Source of the DNA: Flavivirga spongiicola
GTDB lineage: Bacteria > Bacteroidota > Bacteroidia > Flavobacteriales > Flavobacteriaceae
DNA: 64,000 nt
Assembly: GCF_030540825.1 (NCBI RefSeq)
Contig: NZ_JAUOEO010000001.1
Location: forward strand, 3,857,001-3,921,000
Direction: 5' to 3'
Below are positions 55,902 through 64,000 of this stretch, in pieces. A model generated the notes under the pieces. That model did not search any database. It worked only from the letters and a program-made list of their open reading frames with translations, and had not been told where the DNA came from. Numbering within the stretch: the stretch's first letter is position 1; the number at the start of each line of letters is the position of its first letter. Made by a program: the position numbers and the translations under genes.

Positions 55902-58900
55902 TTACTCCACAATAATTCTTTTAATACTAGCGGTATCGTTTTCAGTTTTTATAATTACAAAATAGGTTCCAGAAGGTAAATTAAAATCTAGTTTCTGATT
56001 CAAATTTGTATTGAAATATTTTTTCACACTTCTACCTGTAATATCATTGATACTAATTTCTTTAATATCTAAATCTAAATTATTTTTTATAAAGAAATGG
56101 TCCTTGGAAGGGTTTGGATATAACTGAATATTCTTGGTATCAGCCATATCTTTTACATTCAAGGTGTTTTTTGGTTCTGAAGTTATTTCAACAATCCAGC
56201 CTCCAGGAGAGCCGTCCCACCAACTTTCTACGGTCTCTGGGATATAACCAAAAGCACGGCTATTTGAGAATGAGAAGTTAAAAGTTAAACAACCACTATC
56301 GTTATCGGCTTTTATAACAGTTTCATCATGAATAAATGGTATTTCCCAATTAGTAGAAAAAAGCACTGTATTTTCATCTTTAGTGCTATTATTATTGAAA
56401 ACAGTAAAGGGATCTCCCCCTGAGTATTGAGGGATTTTTAAGCGCTTTATTGTCGCTACAACTCTGTCTTCTGATGAGTTTGGATAAATGGTTGTGTTTT
56501 CAAGTTGCCCCACTATAGTCCAAAGTTTTCTTTGTTTCATTTGTCCAGAGGAATTCGCATGATATATTCCTGTATTAACTAAATTAGCAGTTGTTTTAAT
56601 GAGTTTTGGTACCGGGAAGGTATTGGTAAACCCATCAGGACATATCGTTGTAATATAGAATTCGTATTCTGTATCTTCGTATAAATCATCAAGAATAATA
56701 GAATAATAAATCAAATTTGGATCAAAACGGTTGTTTTCTGTATTATAAGTATGATAAGGTCTGCGAAGTCCTGACTCCAAAAATTGCCTGTTACTATCAA
56801 ATTCTTTTGTAATACCAGTTCCCAAAGTAAAACCAAGAGGACCATATTCAACCTTATATGTTGTGCTTTCGTCATTTTTTTCCCAAATAAGCTCCACTTC
56901 TTTATGACTCACCCTTTGAAACAAAAATTCTTTTTCATTTGTTGTTTCGCAAGTAGGTTTAGGCTCACTATATACTTTTGCTTCCCAATATGAAGTGCCA
57001 TCTATATTTTGAAAATAGGATATAGACCCATCTTCTTTTTCAGAAACTACAGGGTATAAATTAGAGTCATGGTTAAAAACATAACAACTGTAATAGTTAT
57101 ATGTTTTTAGTTCATTTAAGAAATTAACCACGACTTCACTTTTCCAGGTGCTCTGATTATATGGTTCAATATTGAAATGGGTAAATTCAATTCTAATTCT
57201 TTCCCCATTATTGTTGGGATATATTGTCCTTATTTCATCATTAGAAGTTAATAAGACACCGTTTGAGAAGTCTTTCCTTGTTTTTTCTTTGTAAACAGGA
57301 GCATAATCATTGAAGTTACCGTTGCCACATTTTGAAGATATATAGAAATCATATACTGTATCAGGAGATAAGTCTGTGATACTGATATTTTCATTATTAG
57401 TGTCTTTTACGATCCCATTCCCTCTAATAAAACCAGCAGGGCCATATTCAATTTTCCATTCGGACACATCCGTTTCAGACTCCCAGGTTAAGTTTATTTC
57501 CTGATGGGTAAAATTGGTTGTTGAAATATTGAAAGGTTCACTACAATCAGGGATTAACTCACTGATTATATCAGCTTCCCAACCTCTTGAAAAATACCTT
57601 GAATACGAATCATTGCCAATGTATTCTATTGTGATAGCTCCATTTGGATCATCAGAAGAAAATGAATAACCTTTCGTCTCAAAATCACTTGTGGTTTTTA
57701 GCTGTACAATTGGTTCTGAATCTGTATTAGTGCCACTATATATTTTTAAAGAATTGTAATGGTAACTAGTCATTAACTCAATATAATCAAAAGTAATACG
57801 AATTCTTTCTCCATCATCTTTCGGATATATGGTTGTAATTTTCGTTTGATTTTCCGGAATATTATTGTCCACGCCACCATCATCAGTAAACTTATCTCCT
57901 CCAAAATAATTAGGGGTTGTTTTAAAAGTTAGTGGTTCAACATATATATTATTCTGACCTCCTGCAGCACATACCGTAGTAATATAAGCCTGGTATGACG
58001 TTGATTTACTAAGATTAATGAGCGTGATAAAATCTTCATTCGTTTGTACTATGGTACCTGTTCCTCTTTCAAAACCTTCTAATCCATACTCTATACTGTA
58101 ACTATCGCTTAAATTAGATGTTTTAGTCCAGTTTAACTCACATTGATTATGGGTTAATTTAGAGGCTTTAACTTGAAAATTTGTGGCTTCTTCACAGTTA
58201 GGAGTTGGTTCACAAGTTATGTCTATGTCCCATTTGATGTCAGAGTAATTATAATGATTATTTTTAATATCAAAGAAAATGACATTACTATTTCCTGAGG
58301 AAACAAACTCACCTGGAGGTAAATTACGGCGCAAATGCCTTAGTAAAGGGCTATTTGAATCGGGACCATCATATATTTTAATTTCCTCATAACTTGTAAG
58401 CCGTATTGAGTTTACTTTTATTCGAGCCCTTGTATTGTCCCTTAGGTATATATATTTATCCCTTGTATATTGATAGTCGGTATAAATTTTATCTTTACCT
58501 CCTCTGTCATATATTTTACCTTCACTACAATAATCAACATTTGTTTTTTTTGAGAATGGCCCTTTTGGGCTACTAAAACGATCACCACACTTATTCCTTA
58601 AATAAAAGTCATATTCAGTATCGTTCTCCAGATTTCCAAGAATAATATCTTTTGAAGCGTAATTTTGTGTAGTACCCTCACCAGGTGTAAAGCCTTTTAA
58701 TCCATATTCCAGCTGCCACTCTTCATTAAGATCAGGATCAATATTTACCCCGGTTAATTCTATTTGATTTAATTTATAAGCATCAAGTCTTCTAAAGGAA
58801 ATAGTTGATTCACAAAAAGGTTTTGTAGAAACAGAAGGGATTTTATTTGTATCACTTAAGCTTAAGTCTTCGCATTCTTCAGTTAGGTAAAAATCATATT

Positions 58901-59762
58901 CTGTCAACTCATTTAAGGATGATATTTCTATTGTATTTGAATAAGTGTTAACTTTTTCACCTGTACCCATTATAAAATCTTTAGGACCATATTCTATAAA
59001 TGTACGGTTAGCTGTGCTTTTTGTCCATCTTAACGTGATTGAATTATAGGTAATACTTGTAGGAGAAACAAACCTGGGTGCATTGCATTGTGGTTTGTCA
59101 ATGCAAGTAATTTTTCCTACCCAACCAATAGCATTGTTTTGTGAATTATTTGATTCAAATTGAACATATAGTTCGCCATTTGCTGCTTTAGAAGTGATGG
59201 GTTCTGTGGGTAGCGAGTTATTGTCGTACTCTGCAATAGGATTTCCAAGAGCGTAACTACCTTGCCAAATTTTTAATGTAGCATTGGGTGATAACTCAAA
59301 TACATCAAAATCTAAAACTATTCTTTGATCAGGAGAATTTGGTCTAATATTGTAAGATTCATAATGTTCGCCTACGTAATTTTCATTAAAACCAGGGTCT
59401 AAAAACAGATCTCCGTTACAGTAATCTGCAATGGTTATATCTTGGTAAACATCAGATGTTGTAGGTGTGCTTCCGCATTTATTTGTTACATAAAAATCAT
59501 ACGGCGTATTAGAGTTTAAATTGTTGATTTGCAAAGCAACATATGAACTCGAAATTTTAGTTCCGGTTCCAGGGCTGAAGTTTCTAGGGCCGTATTCTAT
59601 TTCAAAATTACCTGTCAACGCATTGTTTCCTGAGTTCCAGGTTAATGTTATAGAATTGGTTGTTTTAGTATTAGTACTTAGTTGGTATGGCTTAGGACAT
59701 TGAGCACTTCCTATAAAACCTATAAAGATTAGAATAATAAATAGTAGTAGCTTTTTTTTCAT
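55902..59762 (-). CDS. Large T9SS-secreted protein with alternating FN3 and CUB-like modules
   Basis: This 1286-residue protein has a signal peptide (about 1-20). Fibronectin type III domains carry the recurring core NFEIEYGPRNFSPGTGT and YDFYVTNKCG, and CUB-like strand domains carry NIRPNSPDQRIVLDFDVFEL-type and IGWVGKITC segments. About six FN3 and five CUB-like units alternate. The last 75 residues (LYPNPSKDHFFIKNNLD ... SGTYFVIIKT ... KRIIVE) are a type A T9SS sorting domain. It should be exported and anchored or released at the surface, perhaps for adhesion. No catalytic domain is seen. Confidence 0.92.
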   Translation of the reverse strand: MKKKLLLFIILIFIGFIGSAQCPKPYQLSTNTKTTNSITLTWNSGNNALTGNFEIEYGPRNFSPGTGTKISSSYVALQINNLNSNTPYDFYVTNKCGSTPTTSDVYQDITIADYCNGDLFLDPGFNENYVGEHYESYNIRPNSPDQRIVLDFDVFELSPNATLKIWQGSYALGNPIAEYDNNSLPTEPITSKAANGELYVQFESNNSQNNAIGWVGKITCIDKPQCNAPRFVSPTSITYNSITLRWTKSTANRTFIEYGPKDFIMGTGEKVNTYSNTIEISSLNELTEYDFYLTEECEDLSLSDTNKIPSVSTKPFCESTISFRRLDAYKLNQIELTGVNIDPDLNEEWQLEYGLKGFTPGEGTTQNYASKDIILGNLENDTEYDFYLRNKCGDRFSSPKGPFSKKTNVDYCSEGKIYDRGGKDKIYTDYQYTRDKYIYLRDNTRARIKVNSIRLTSYEEIKIYDGPDSNSPLLRHLRRNLPPGEFVSSGNSNVIFFDIKNNHYNYSDIKWDIDITCEPTPNCEEATNFQVKASKLTHNQCELNWTKTSNLSDSYSIEYGLEGFERGTGTIVQTNEDFITLINLSKSTSYQAYITTVCAAGGQNNIYVEPLTFKTTPNYFGGDKFTDDGGVDNNIPENQTKITTIYPKDDGERIRITFDYIELMTSYHYNSLKIYSGTNTDSEPIVQLKTTSDFETKGYSFSSDDPNGAITIEYIGNDSYSRYFSRGWEADIISELIPDCSEPFNISTTNFTHQEINLTWESETDVSEWKIEYGPAGFIRGNGIVKDTNNENISITDLSPDTVYDFYISSKCGNGNFNDYAPVYKEKTRKDFSNGVLLTSNDEIRTIYPNNNGERIRIEFTHFNIEPYNQSTWKSEVVVNFLNELKTYNYYSCYVFNHDSNLYPVVSEKEDGSISYFQNIDGTSYWEAKVYSEPKPTCETTNEKEFLFQRVSHKEVELIWEKNDESTTYKVEYGPLGFTLGTGITKEFDSNRQFLESGLRRPYHTYNTENNRFDPNLIYYSIILDDLYEDTEYEFYITTICPDGFTNTFPVPKLIKTTANLVNTGIYHANSSGQMKQRKLWTIVGQLENTTIYPNSSEDRVVATIKRLKIPQYSGGDPFTVFNNNSTKDENTVLFSTNWEIPFIHDETVIKADNDSGCLTFNFSFSNSRAFGYIPETVESWWDGSPGGWIVEITSEPKNTLNVKDMADTKNIQLYPNPSKDHFFIKNNLDLDIKEISINDITGRSVKKYFNTNLNQKLDFNLPSGTYFVIIKTENDTASIKRIIVE

Positions 59763-60353
59763 ATCAGCTTTTAATGAATCTAGTATGTTATTTAAGCTCG
59801 AGGATTTTTCGTGGAAAAATCTGATTTAGCAAAGAAAATTATTCTTTTTTTACTAAATTTAAAATACCAAATGAGCAAAAAAATGTTATAGTTTTTCGAA
59901 TTAGCAAATGTATTTAGTCCCACCTAAAAAACCATCAAGGATTTTATATATTCGATGTTATGCTCTTTAGTATAGATATAATGCTATTTAGATTACAAAG
60001 TTTTTTTACTATAAGAATAAACCTAAGTTTTCTAACGTTTATAATTCAATAAAATTTAACAGACTTTCCACTAAGTGCTAAGTAAAAGCTTTTGATTTTG
60101 TTTTTTTTAGTTCGAAAGTAAAAATTGAGAGCATTAACCTAGTAGACTTTTAATTGTTTTGAAAGTATTTGTTGTTATGTGAGTATATATTTATGTAATC
60201 ATACCTAAAAGCTTCAGAAATTCATTGGTAAAGGCTTTTTCTTATCTGGTACGCCACTAGTAAAACCAGTCTTTAGATTAGTCTTATTGGTCTTGCCTAT
60301 GAAACGTAGCGTGTAAAAAGACACTAACGTTTTTTTGAGCTTAACTTTATGCC
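59763..60353. other. 591-bp gap with a relic palindrome and a possible tail fragment
   Basis: The stretch 59797-59840 is a relic of the cassette-type repeat. Near 60205-60345 the minus strand reads openly as GHKVKLKKTLVSFYTLRFIG, then KTNKTNLKTGFTSGVPDKKK and PLPMNF before a stop. This could be the tail of a lost protein, but I do not recognise it, and it overlaps the end of the following gene. Nothing else is seen. Confidence 0.4.
59797..59840. repeat. Relic of the cassette-type palindrome (site J)
   Basis: CGAGGATTTTTCGTGGAAAA, followed by ATCTGATTTAGCAAA, parallels site F (ACGAGGATTTTTCGAATG, AAAATCAAATGTAGCAAA). The hairpin GATTTTTC with GAAAAATC is intact. The ends of the unit are not recognisable. 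It lies just upstream of the start of the FN3 protein gene. Confidence 0.5.
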
Positions 60354-61688
60354 CTATTCTTTGGGAGTGCTCAAAGCTTTATAAAACACTTGTTGAAGTG
60401 CTCCCCGAATGTTCAGCTTATATAGATTTCTGTTTTCACGGGTTGGATAGACCCGATTGGAAAGAAAAACAAATACCAATTGGTGTTTTGGATCTGCCCA
60501 AACGAAGGTGCCTGTAAAACCACTATGCCCAAAACTTTGTTCACTTGCTTCGGGTGCTGGGTAGGCTTCATTCAAATTGAGCTCCGCATTTTTGATTAAG
60601 GGTTTGTCAAAACCTAAACCCCTTCTGTTTTCATTTTTTGGATATTGTATTTTGGTAAATTCCCTTAAGGTAGCTTCAGAAATAAACCTATGGCCATTAA
60701 GGACTCCAAAGTTTTGATACATCTGCATCAATTTGGCCAAATCGTTAGCAGTTCCAAAAAGTCCAGCATTACCCGAAATACCACCCAAAAGGGAGGCATT
60801 TTCATCATGGACCCAACCTTGGGTCAGTGTATGTCGATAAAGGGTATCTATTTCTGTGGGAACAATCTTATTGGTTTGGTTTTTTGTTTTTGGATTAAAG
60901 CCCAAGGTAAAGGCTTTTAAAGGATGATAAAAGTGCTCTGTGATATAACGCTCATAGGATTGTCCAGTCAATTGCTCAATAAGTTTTGGGAAAATCAAAA
61001 AGGCTAGTCCTGAATATTTATACTTTTTTTCGGTACTTACTTTAGATTTATTGATCATGCGATACATTTTGAGATTGAAGTTGTTTTTTACAAACAGGTG
61101 GTCAAACGCTTGTTTTTTGAACTTGAAATTCGGTGTTGTGCGGACAAACCTTTTCTTGAGTTTTCCATTTTTCTTAATCACTACATTCAAAAAAATAATA
61201 TAGGGTACTAATCCTGCTTGGTGCGCAAGTATTTCCCTTAGAGTCATATCCTTCTTGTCCTCAATTTTTTTCCATGGTTTCCAATAGGTGCTAAAAGGTT
61301 GGTCCAAATTTAATTTACCATTGTCAACTAATTTCATAATCGCTGGCAAAGGGCCTGCTATTTTAGTAACAGAAGCAAGATCGTAAATATCATTATTGGC
61401 TACAGCCTGTATGTTATTGTAGGTGTGATAACCGTAGCTTTCATGAAATACGATGGTACCGTTTTTAGCTACCAAAACCTGTGCCCCTGGGAAAGCGTTA
61501 TTTTTTATACCATTCGTTATAATAGAATCAACCTTAGAATAGACGTAAGTTGAATCAATACCCATTTTCGAAAGTGGGGTATAGGACATGCCTTCTTCTT
61601 TATTAATGTTCAAGGCAATAGGTGTATCCTCCTGACAGTAGGCGTTTATAAACAATAAACCAGTAAGTATAAAAAATAATTTATTCAT
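60354..61688 (-). CDS. Serine beta-lactamase/PBP4-like hydrolase
   Basis: This 444-residue secreted protein has a signal peptide (about 1-18) and the class C beta-lactamase-like fold with S106-V-T-K109. A KYKYSGLAFLI stretch holds the Tyr-Ser-x motif, and HSGFTGTFVWADP is the third motif. It resembles the second half of the GH3 fusion at 41794, with shared blocks such as IYDxAS(L/V)TKI and SFGHSGFTGT. It probably acts on peptidoglycan peptides or D-amino-acid esters in the periplasm. All motifs look intact. Confidence 0.88.
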   Translation of the reverse strand: MNKLFFILTGLLFINAYCQEDTPIALNINKEEGMSYTPLSKMGIDSTYVYSKVDSIITNGIKNNAFPGAQVLVAKNGTIVFHESYGYHTYNNIQAVANNDIYDLASVTKIAGPLPAIMKLVDNGKLNLDQPFSTYWKPWKKIEDKKDMTLREILAHQAGLVPYIIFLNVVIKKNGKLKKRFVRTTPNFKFKKQAFDHLFVKNNFNLKMYRMINKSKVSTEKKYKYSGLAFLIFPKLIEQLTGQSYERYITEHFYHPLKAFTLGFNPKTKNQTNKIVPTEIDTLYRHTLTQGWVHDENASLLGGISGNAGLFGTANDLAKLMQMYQNFGVLNGHRFISEATLREFTKIQYPKNENRRGLGFDKPLIKNAELNLNEAYPAPEASEQSFGHSGFTGTFVWADPKHQLVFVFLSNRVYPTRENRNLYKLNIRGALQQVFYKALSTPKE

Positions 61689-61791
61689 AGATTCACCATA
61701 TGATTAATTCTTATTTTTAATGGATTCCTTTCCTGCTTAAATATATTCAGCGCAAGTTGCAGAAAGTATATGTTAACAAGTCATGAGTTTA

Positions 61792-62211
61792 TTACTCCAA
61801 AAACTTACTCTTTAATTCGGGAGTAGGAATCATACAAGCATCTTTTTTACCGTACCATTTATAACGATTTTTTGCAATGTAATCGTAAACCCAATTTCGA
61901 ATAAATGGTGGAATAATAAAAAACACACCCATCAAACTTTGTGGAAATCCTAAATACTTTGCAATTTTTAAAGCCGCAGTAGATTTTGAAACTAAGCTAT
62001 TTTCCGGCGTGTATAATAATATAGAATCGGTCTTTTCTGTATCTATATTAAATCGTTTAATTAAATCTTTGCCAATATCGCTTTGCAAAGCCGTAAACAT
62101 GAATATATTCTTTTTATCATGTTTTATAACATATTGTACACTGCTGTTACAAAGGTTGCAAACACCATCAAATAGGATAAGTTTTTTATGTTTTGGTAAA
62201 GAAAAAGACAT
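61792..62211 (-). CDS. DCC family thiol-disulfide oxidoreductase-like protein (DUF393)
   Basis: This 139-residue protein starts at the ATG at 62211 (MSFSLPKHKKLILFDGVCNL); the longer frame to 62247 is less likely. The motif LFDGVCNLCNSSV contains Cys18-xx-Cys21, the DCC signature. IPPFIRNWVYDYIAKNRYKW near the end is family-typical. The redox role is presumed from the thioredoxin-like fold. It lies 53 bp after mutS2 on the same strand. Confidence 0.88.
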   Translation of the reverse strand: MSFSLPKHKKLILFDGVCNLCNSSVQYVIKHDKKNIFMFTALQSDIGKDLIKRFNIDTEKTDSILLYTPENSLVSKSTAALKIAKYLGFPQSLMGVFFIIPPFIRNWVYDYIAKNRYKWYGKKDACMIPTPELKSKFLE

Positions 62212-62264
62212 AGAACAAAGATACCACTTTAAAAGTTTCAGATTCAAAAACCTGATATAGGTTG

Positions 62265-64000
62265 CTATTTTTTAGCTTCTACGAGTTCCAATTGATCCAT
62301 ACTAACATTGGTCGTAAATATACCGTAGTTTACAACCGCTTTGTTTTTTTCTATTTTATCGATGCTACCAACAGCACGACCATCTTCCATACGTACGCGA
62401 TCTCCAATTTTTAAAATAGGTTTAGGTTTTGGAGCTTCAATGGCTTTTTTCTTGGCTTCTTTTTTCTTTTTGCGAATAACGGTTACCACTTTTTCGGCTT
62501 CCTTTTTTACTTGCTCTTCTTTTGCTTTTATGACTTTTTTCTGTTTGGCGGTCACTTTTTTACGCTTAGAGTTTTCAATTTGAACCACCTTAAAAAGCTC
62601 CGCCATGAGCTCACGTTTTTGTTTGTTATCGAAGTATTTTTCGGCAATATCGTTCACTTTTTGTCCTAAATAAATAAGACGTTGGTTGCTATCGTAGAGC
62701 TCTTGATAACTTTCTAATTTCCTTTGAATTTTGGCATTAATTTCTTCAAGCTTATCGGCCTCTTCTATTTTTTTCTTCTCGTTTAGTTTTAACGATTGTC
62801 CTGTTTTTTCTAGACGAGAACGTTCCTTTTGAAGCTTAGCAATCGTAGCGTCAAAACGTACTTTACTGCGTTCAATTTTCTTTTTAGCGCGATTTATTAA
62901 GCTATAAGGAATACCATTTTTTTGTGCCACTTCAAAAGTAAACGAACTTCCGGCTTGTCCAATAACCAATTTAAAAAGAGGTTCTAGTGTACGTTCATCA
63001 AAAAGCATATTCGCATTAAGCATATGTGGCAATTCGTTTGCTAAAATCTTTAAATTAGAATAGTGCGTTGTTATGATACCAAATGCTTCTCTATGATAAA
63101 ACTCTTCTAAAAACGTTTCGGCTAAAGCACCACCAAGTTCAGGATCACTACCTGTACCGAATTCATCAATTAAAAAAAGCGTATTCTTATTGCATTTCTT
63201 TAAAAAATAATTCATTTGTTTTAGACGATAGCTATATGTACTTAAGTGATTTTCAATAGATTGATTATCACCAATATCACTTAAGATCCTATCGAATAAA
63301 CAAACTTTACTGCGTTCATGGACAGGAATTAGCAAGCCACTTTGTAACATCACTTGCAATAAACCAACTGTTTTAAGAGTAATACTTTTGCCTCCGGCAT
63401 TAGGGCCAGAGATGACTATGATTCTGCTGTCTTGTTTTAATTCTATAGTTTGCGGAAAGGTGGTTTCTTTTTTTTCTAAATTGTTTAAATATAAAAGTGG
63501 GTGATAAGCATCTCTCAAAAACATACTTCTGTTTTCAGATATTTCGGGAAGAATAGCATTCATAGATCGTGCATACTTCGCTTTTGCTGAAATAACATCC
63601 ATATTTATTAAGAACGTTTGGTAGTTTTCTAATAATGGTAAAAATGGACGTATGTAATTGGTAAGGTCTTTTAAAATACGAATAACCTCTTCTTGTTCTT
63701 CGTATTCTAAATTATTGAGTTCCCGTGAGTGCTGTAAAGTCGTTTCAGGTTCTATATAAACAATACTACCTGTTTTACTTCCACCCATAATAGCACCTTT
63801 TACTTTACGGCGATACATAGCTTTTACAGCAAGTACACGTTTGTTATCTACTACAGATTCACGAATATCATCTAAATATTCAAGATTATGATAGGTAGTA
63901 AGGGCAGATGAAAAACTAGCATTTATTTTACCTTTTATCTTATTAATAGATTGACGTAACTCAAAAAGTAGGCTAGAGGCATTGTCTTTTATATCTCCAA
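62265..64000 (-). CDS. mutS2: DNA mismatch repair-like protein MutS2 (partial, 5' end outside)
   Basis: The frame stays open to the right edge, with family sequence upstream of the internal Met at 63818 (LDDIRESVVDNKRVLAVKAM), so the true start lies outside. Visible parts are the MutS-type ATPase, with Walker A ISGPNAGGKSITLKTVG and LFLIDEFGTGSDPELGGALA. A long charged coiled coil follows, then a short strand-rich tail (GDRVRMEDGRAVGSIDKIEK). The C-terminal Smr nuclease domain of Bacillus-type MutS2 is absent, as I recall is usual in Flavobacteriaceae. It acts on recombination intermediates or stalled ribosomes. Confidence 0.92.
   Translation of the reverse strand, partial: GDIKDNASSLLFELRQSINKIKGKINASFSSALTTYHNLEYLDDIRESVVDNKRVLAVKAMYRRKVKGAIMGGSKTGSIVYIEPETTLQHSRELNNLEYEEQEEVIRILKDLTNYIRPFLPLLENYQTFLINMDVISAKAKYARSMNAILPEISENRSMFLRDAYHPLLYLNNLEKKETTFPQTIELKQDSRIIVISGPNAGGKSITLKTVGLLQVMLQSGLLIPVHERSKVCLFDRILSDIGDNQSIENHLSTYSYRLKQMNYFLKKCNKNTLFLIDEFGTGSDPELGGALAETFLEEFYHREAFGIITTHYSNLKILANELPHMLNANMLFDERTLEPLFKLVIGQAGSSFTFEVAQKNGIPYSLINRAKKKIERSKVRFDATIAKLQKERSRLEKTGQSLKLNEKKKIEEADKLEEINAKIQRKLESYQELYDSNQRLIYLGQKVNDIAEKYFDNKQKRELMAELFKVVQIENSKRKKVTAKQKKVIKAKEEQVKKEAEKVVTVIRKKKKEAKKKAIEAPKPKPILKIGDRVRMEDGRAVGSIDKIEKNKAVVNYGIFTTNVSMDQLELVEAKK

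Noticed and set aside
60335..60517. 60-codon plus-strand open frame
   Set aside because: It is antisense to the end of the serine hydrolase gene, with no recognisable features.

Overview
The window is AT-rich chromosomal DNA from a bacterium of the Bacteroidota, most likely a marine or free-living member of the Flavobacteriaceae. The markers are a type IX secretion sorting tail on the large fibronectin-type surface protein, BshA (bacillithiol), a TamB-like protein, a Bacteroidota-type LptD, MutS2, and several promoter boxes of the TAnnTTTG type. I see no tRNA, rRNA, transposase, integrase, phage gene or CRISPR array.

Region 1 (1 to about 14.1 kb) is accessory. It holds mostly single, unrelated genes, nearly all on the minus strand: a surface-protein start, a DUF2938 membrane protein, AraC and LysR regulators, three class I methyltransferases, a secreted hypothetical, a lipoprotein sulfatase, an agmatinase-like enzyme, a flavin oxidoreductase and a PH-like membrane protein. 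It also holds a plus-strand secreted protein made of thirteen 35-residue coiled-coil repeats, preceded by an overlapping one-helix micro-ORF. Many of these genes are separated by a family of structured palindromic repeats. On the coding strand the repeats end in CGTTGGC or a variant about 13-60 nt before a start codon, and they begin within about 2-11 nt of the previous stop. Gene remnants sit inside or beside some copies. This is the best candidate in the window for an undescribed system: a cassette-like gene array without a recognisable classical attC.

Region 2 (14.2-28.9 kb) is mostly housekeeping: a THUMP-like methyltransferase, an AI-2E family exporter, a SpoU-type RNA methylase, RsmE, TsaD, TamB, phosphofructokinase with GAPDH, and a GlcNAc-kinase-like protein. 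A MITE-like element with an 18-bp inverted repeat and a CATTG flanking duplication lies at 16.5 kb.

Region 3 (29-46 kb) holds a hybrid kinase whose phospho-acceptor His is replaced by Tyr. It also has the conserved envelope block RidA, LptD, amidase and MlaD, followed by two Fe-S proteins. SerB, a GH3 plus beta-lactamase fusion and BshA complete it.

Region 4 (46-64 kb) holds a small porin-like protein, an AlkD-like HEAT protein and a lipoprotein split by an A9 tract. It continues with WYL and GNAT proteins, a metallophosphoesterase, chorismate synthase, a dicarboxylate symporter, a rhodanese, a 1286-residue secreted protein with alternating FN3 and CUB-like modules, a second serine hydrolase, a DCC protein and the 3' part of mutS2, which runs off the right edge.
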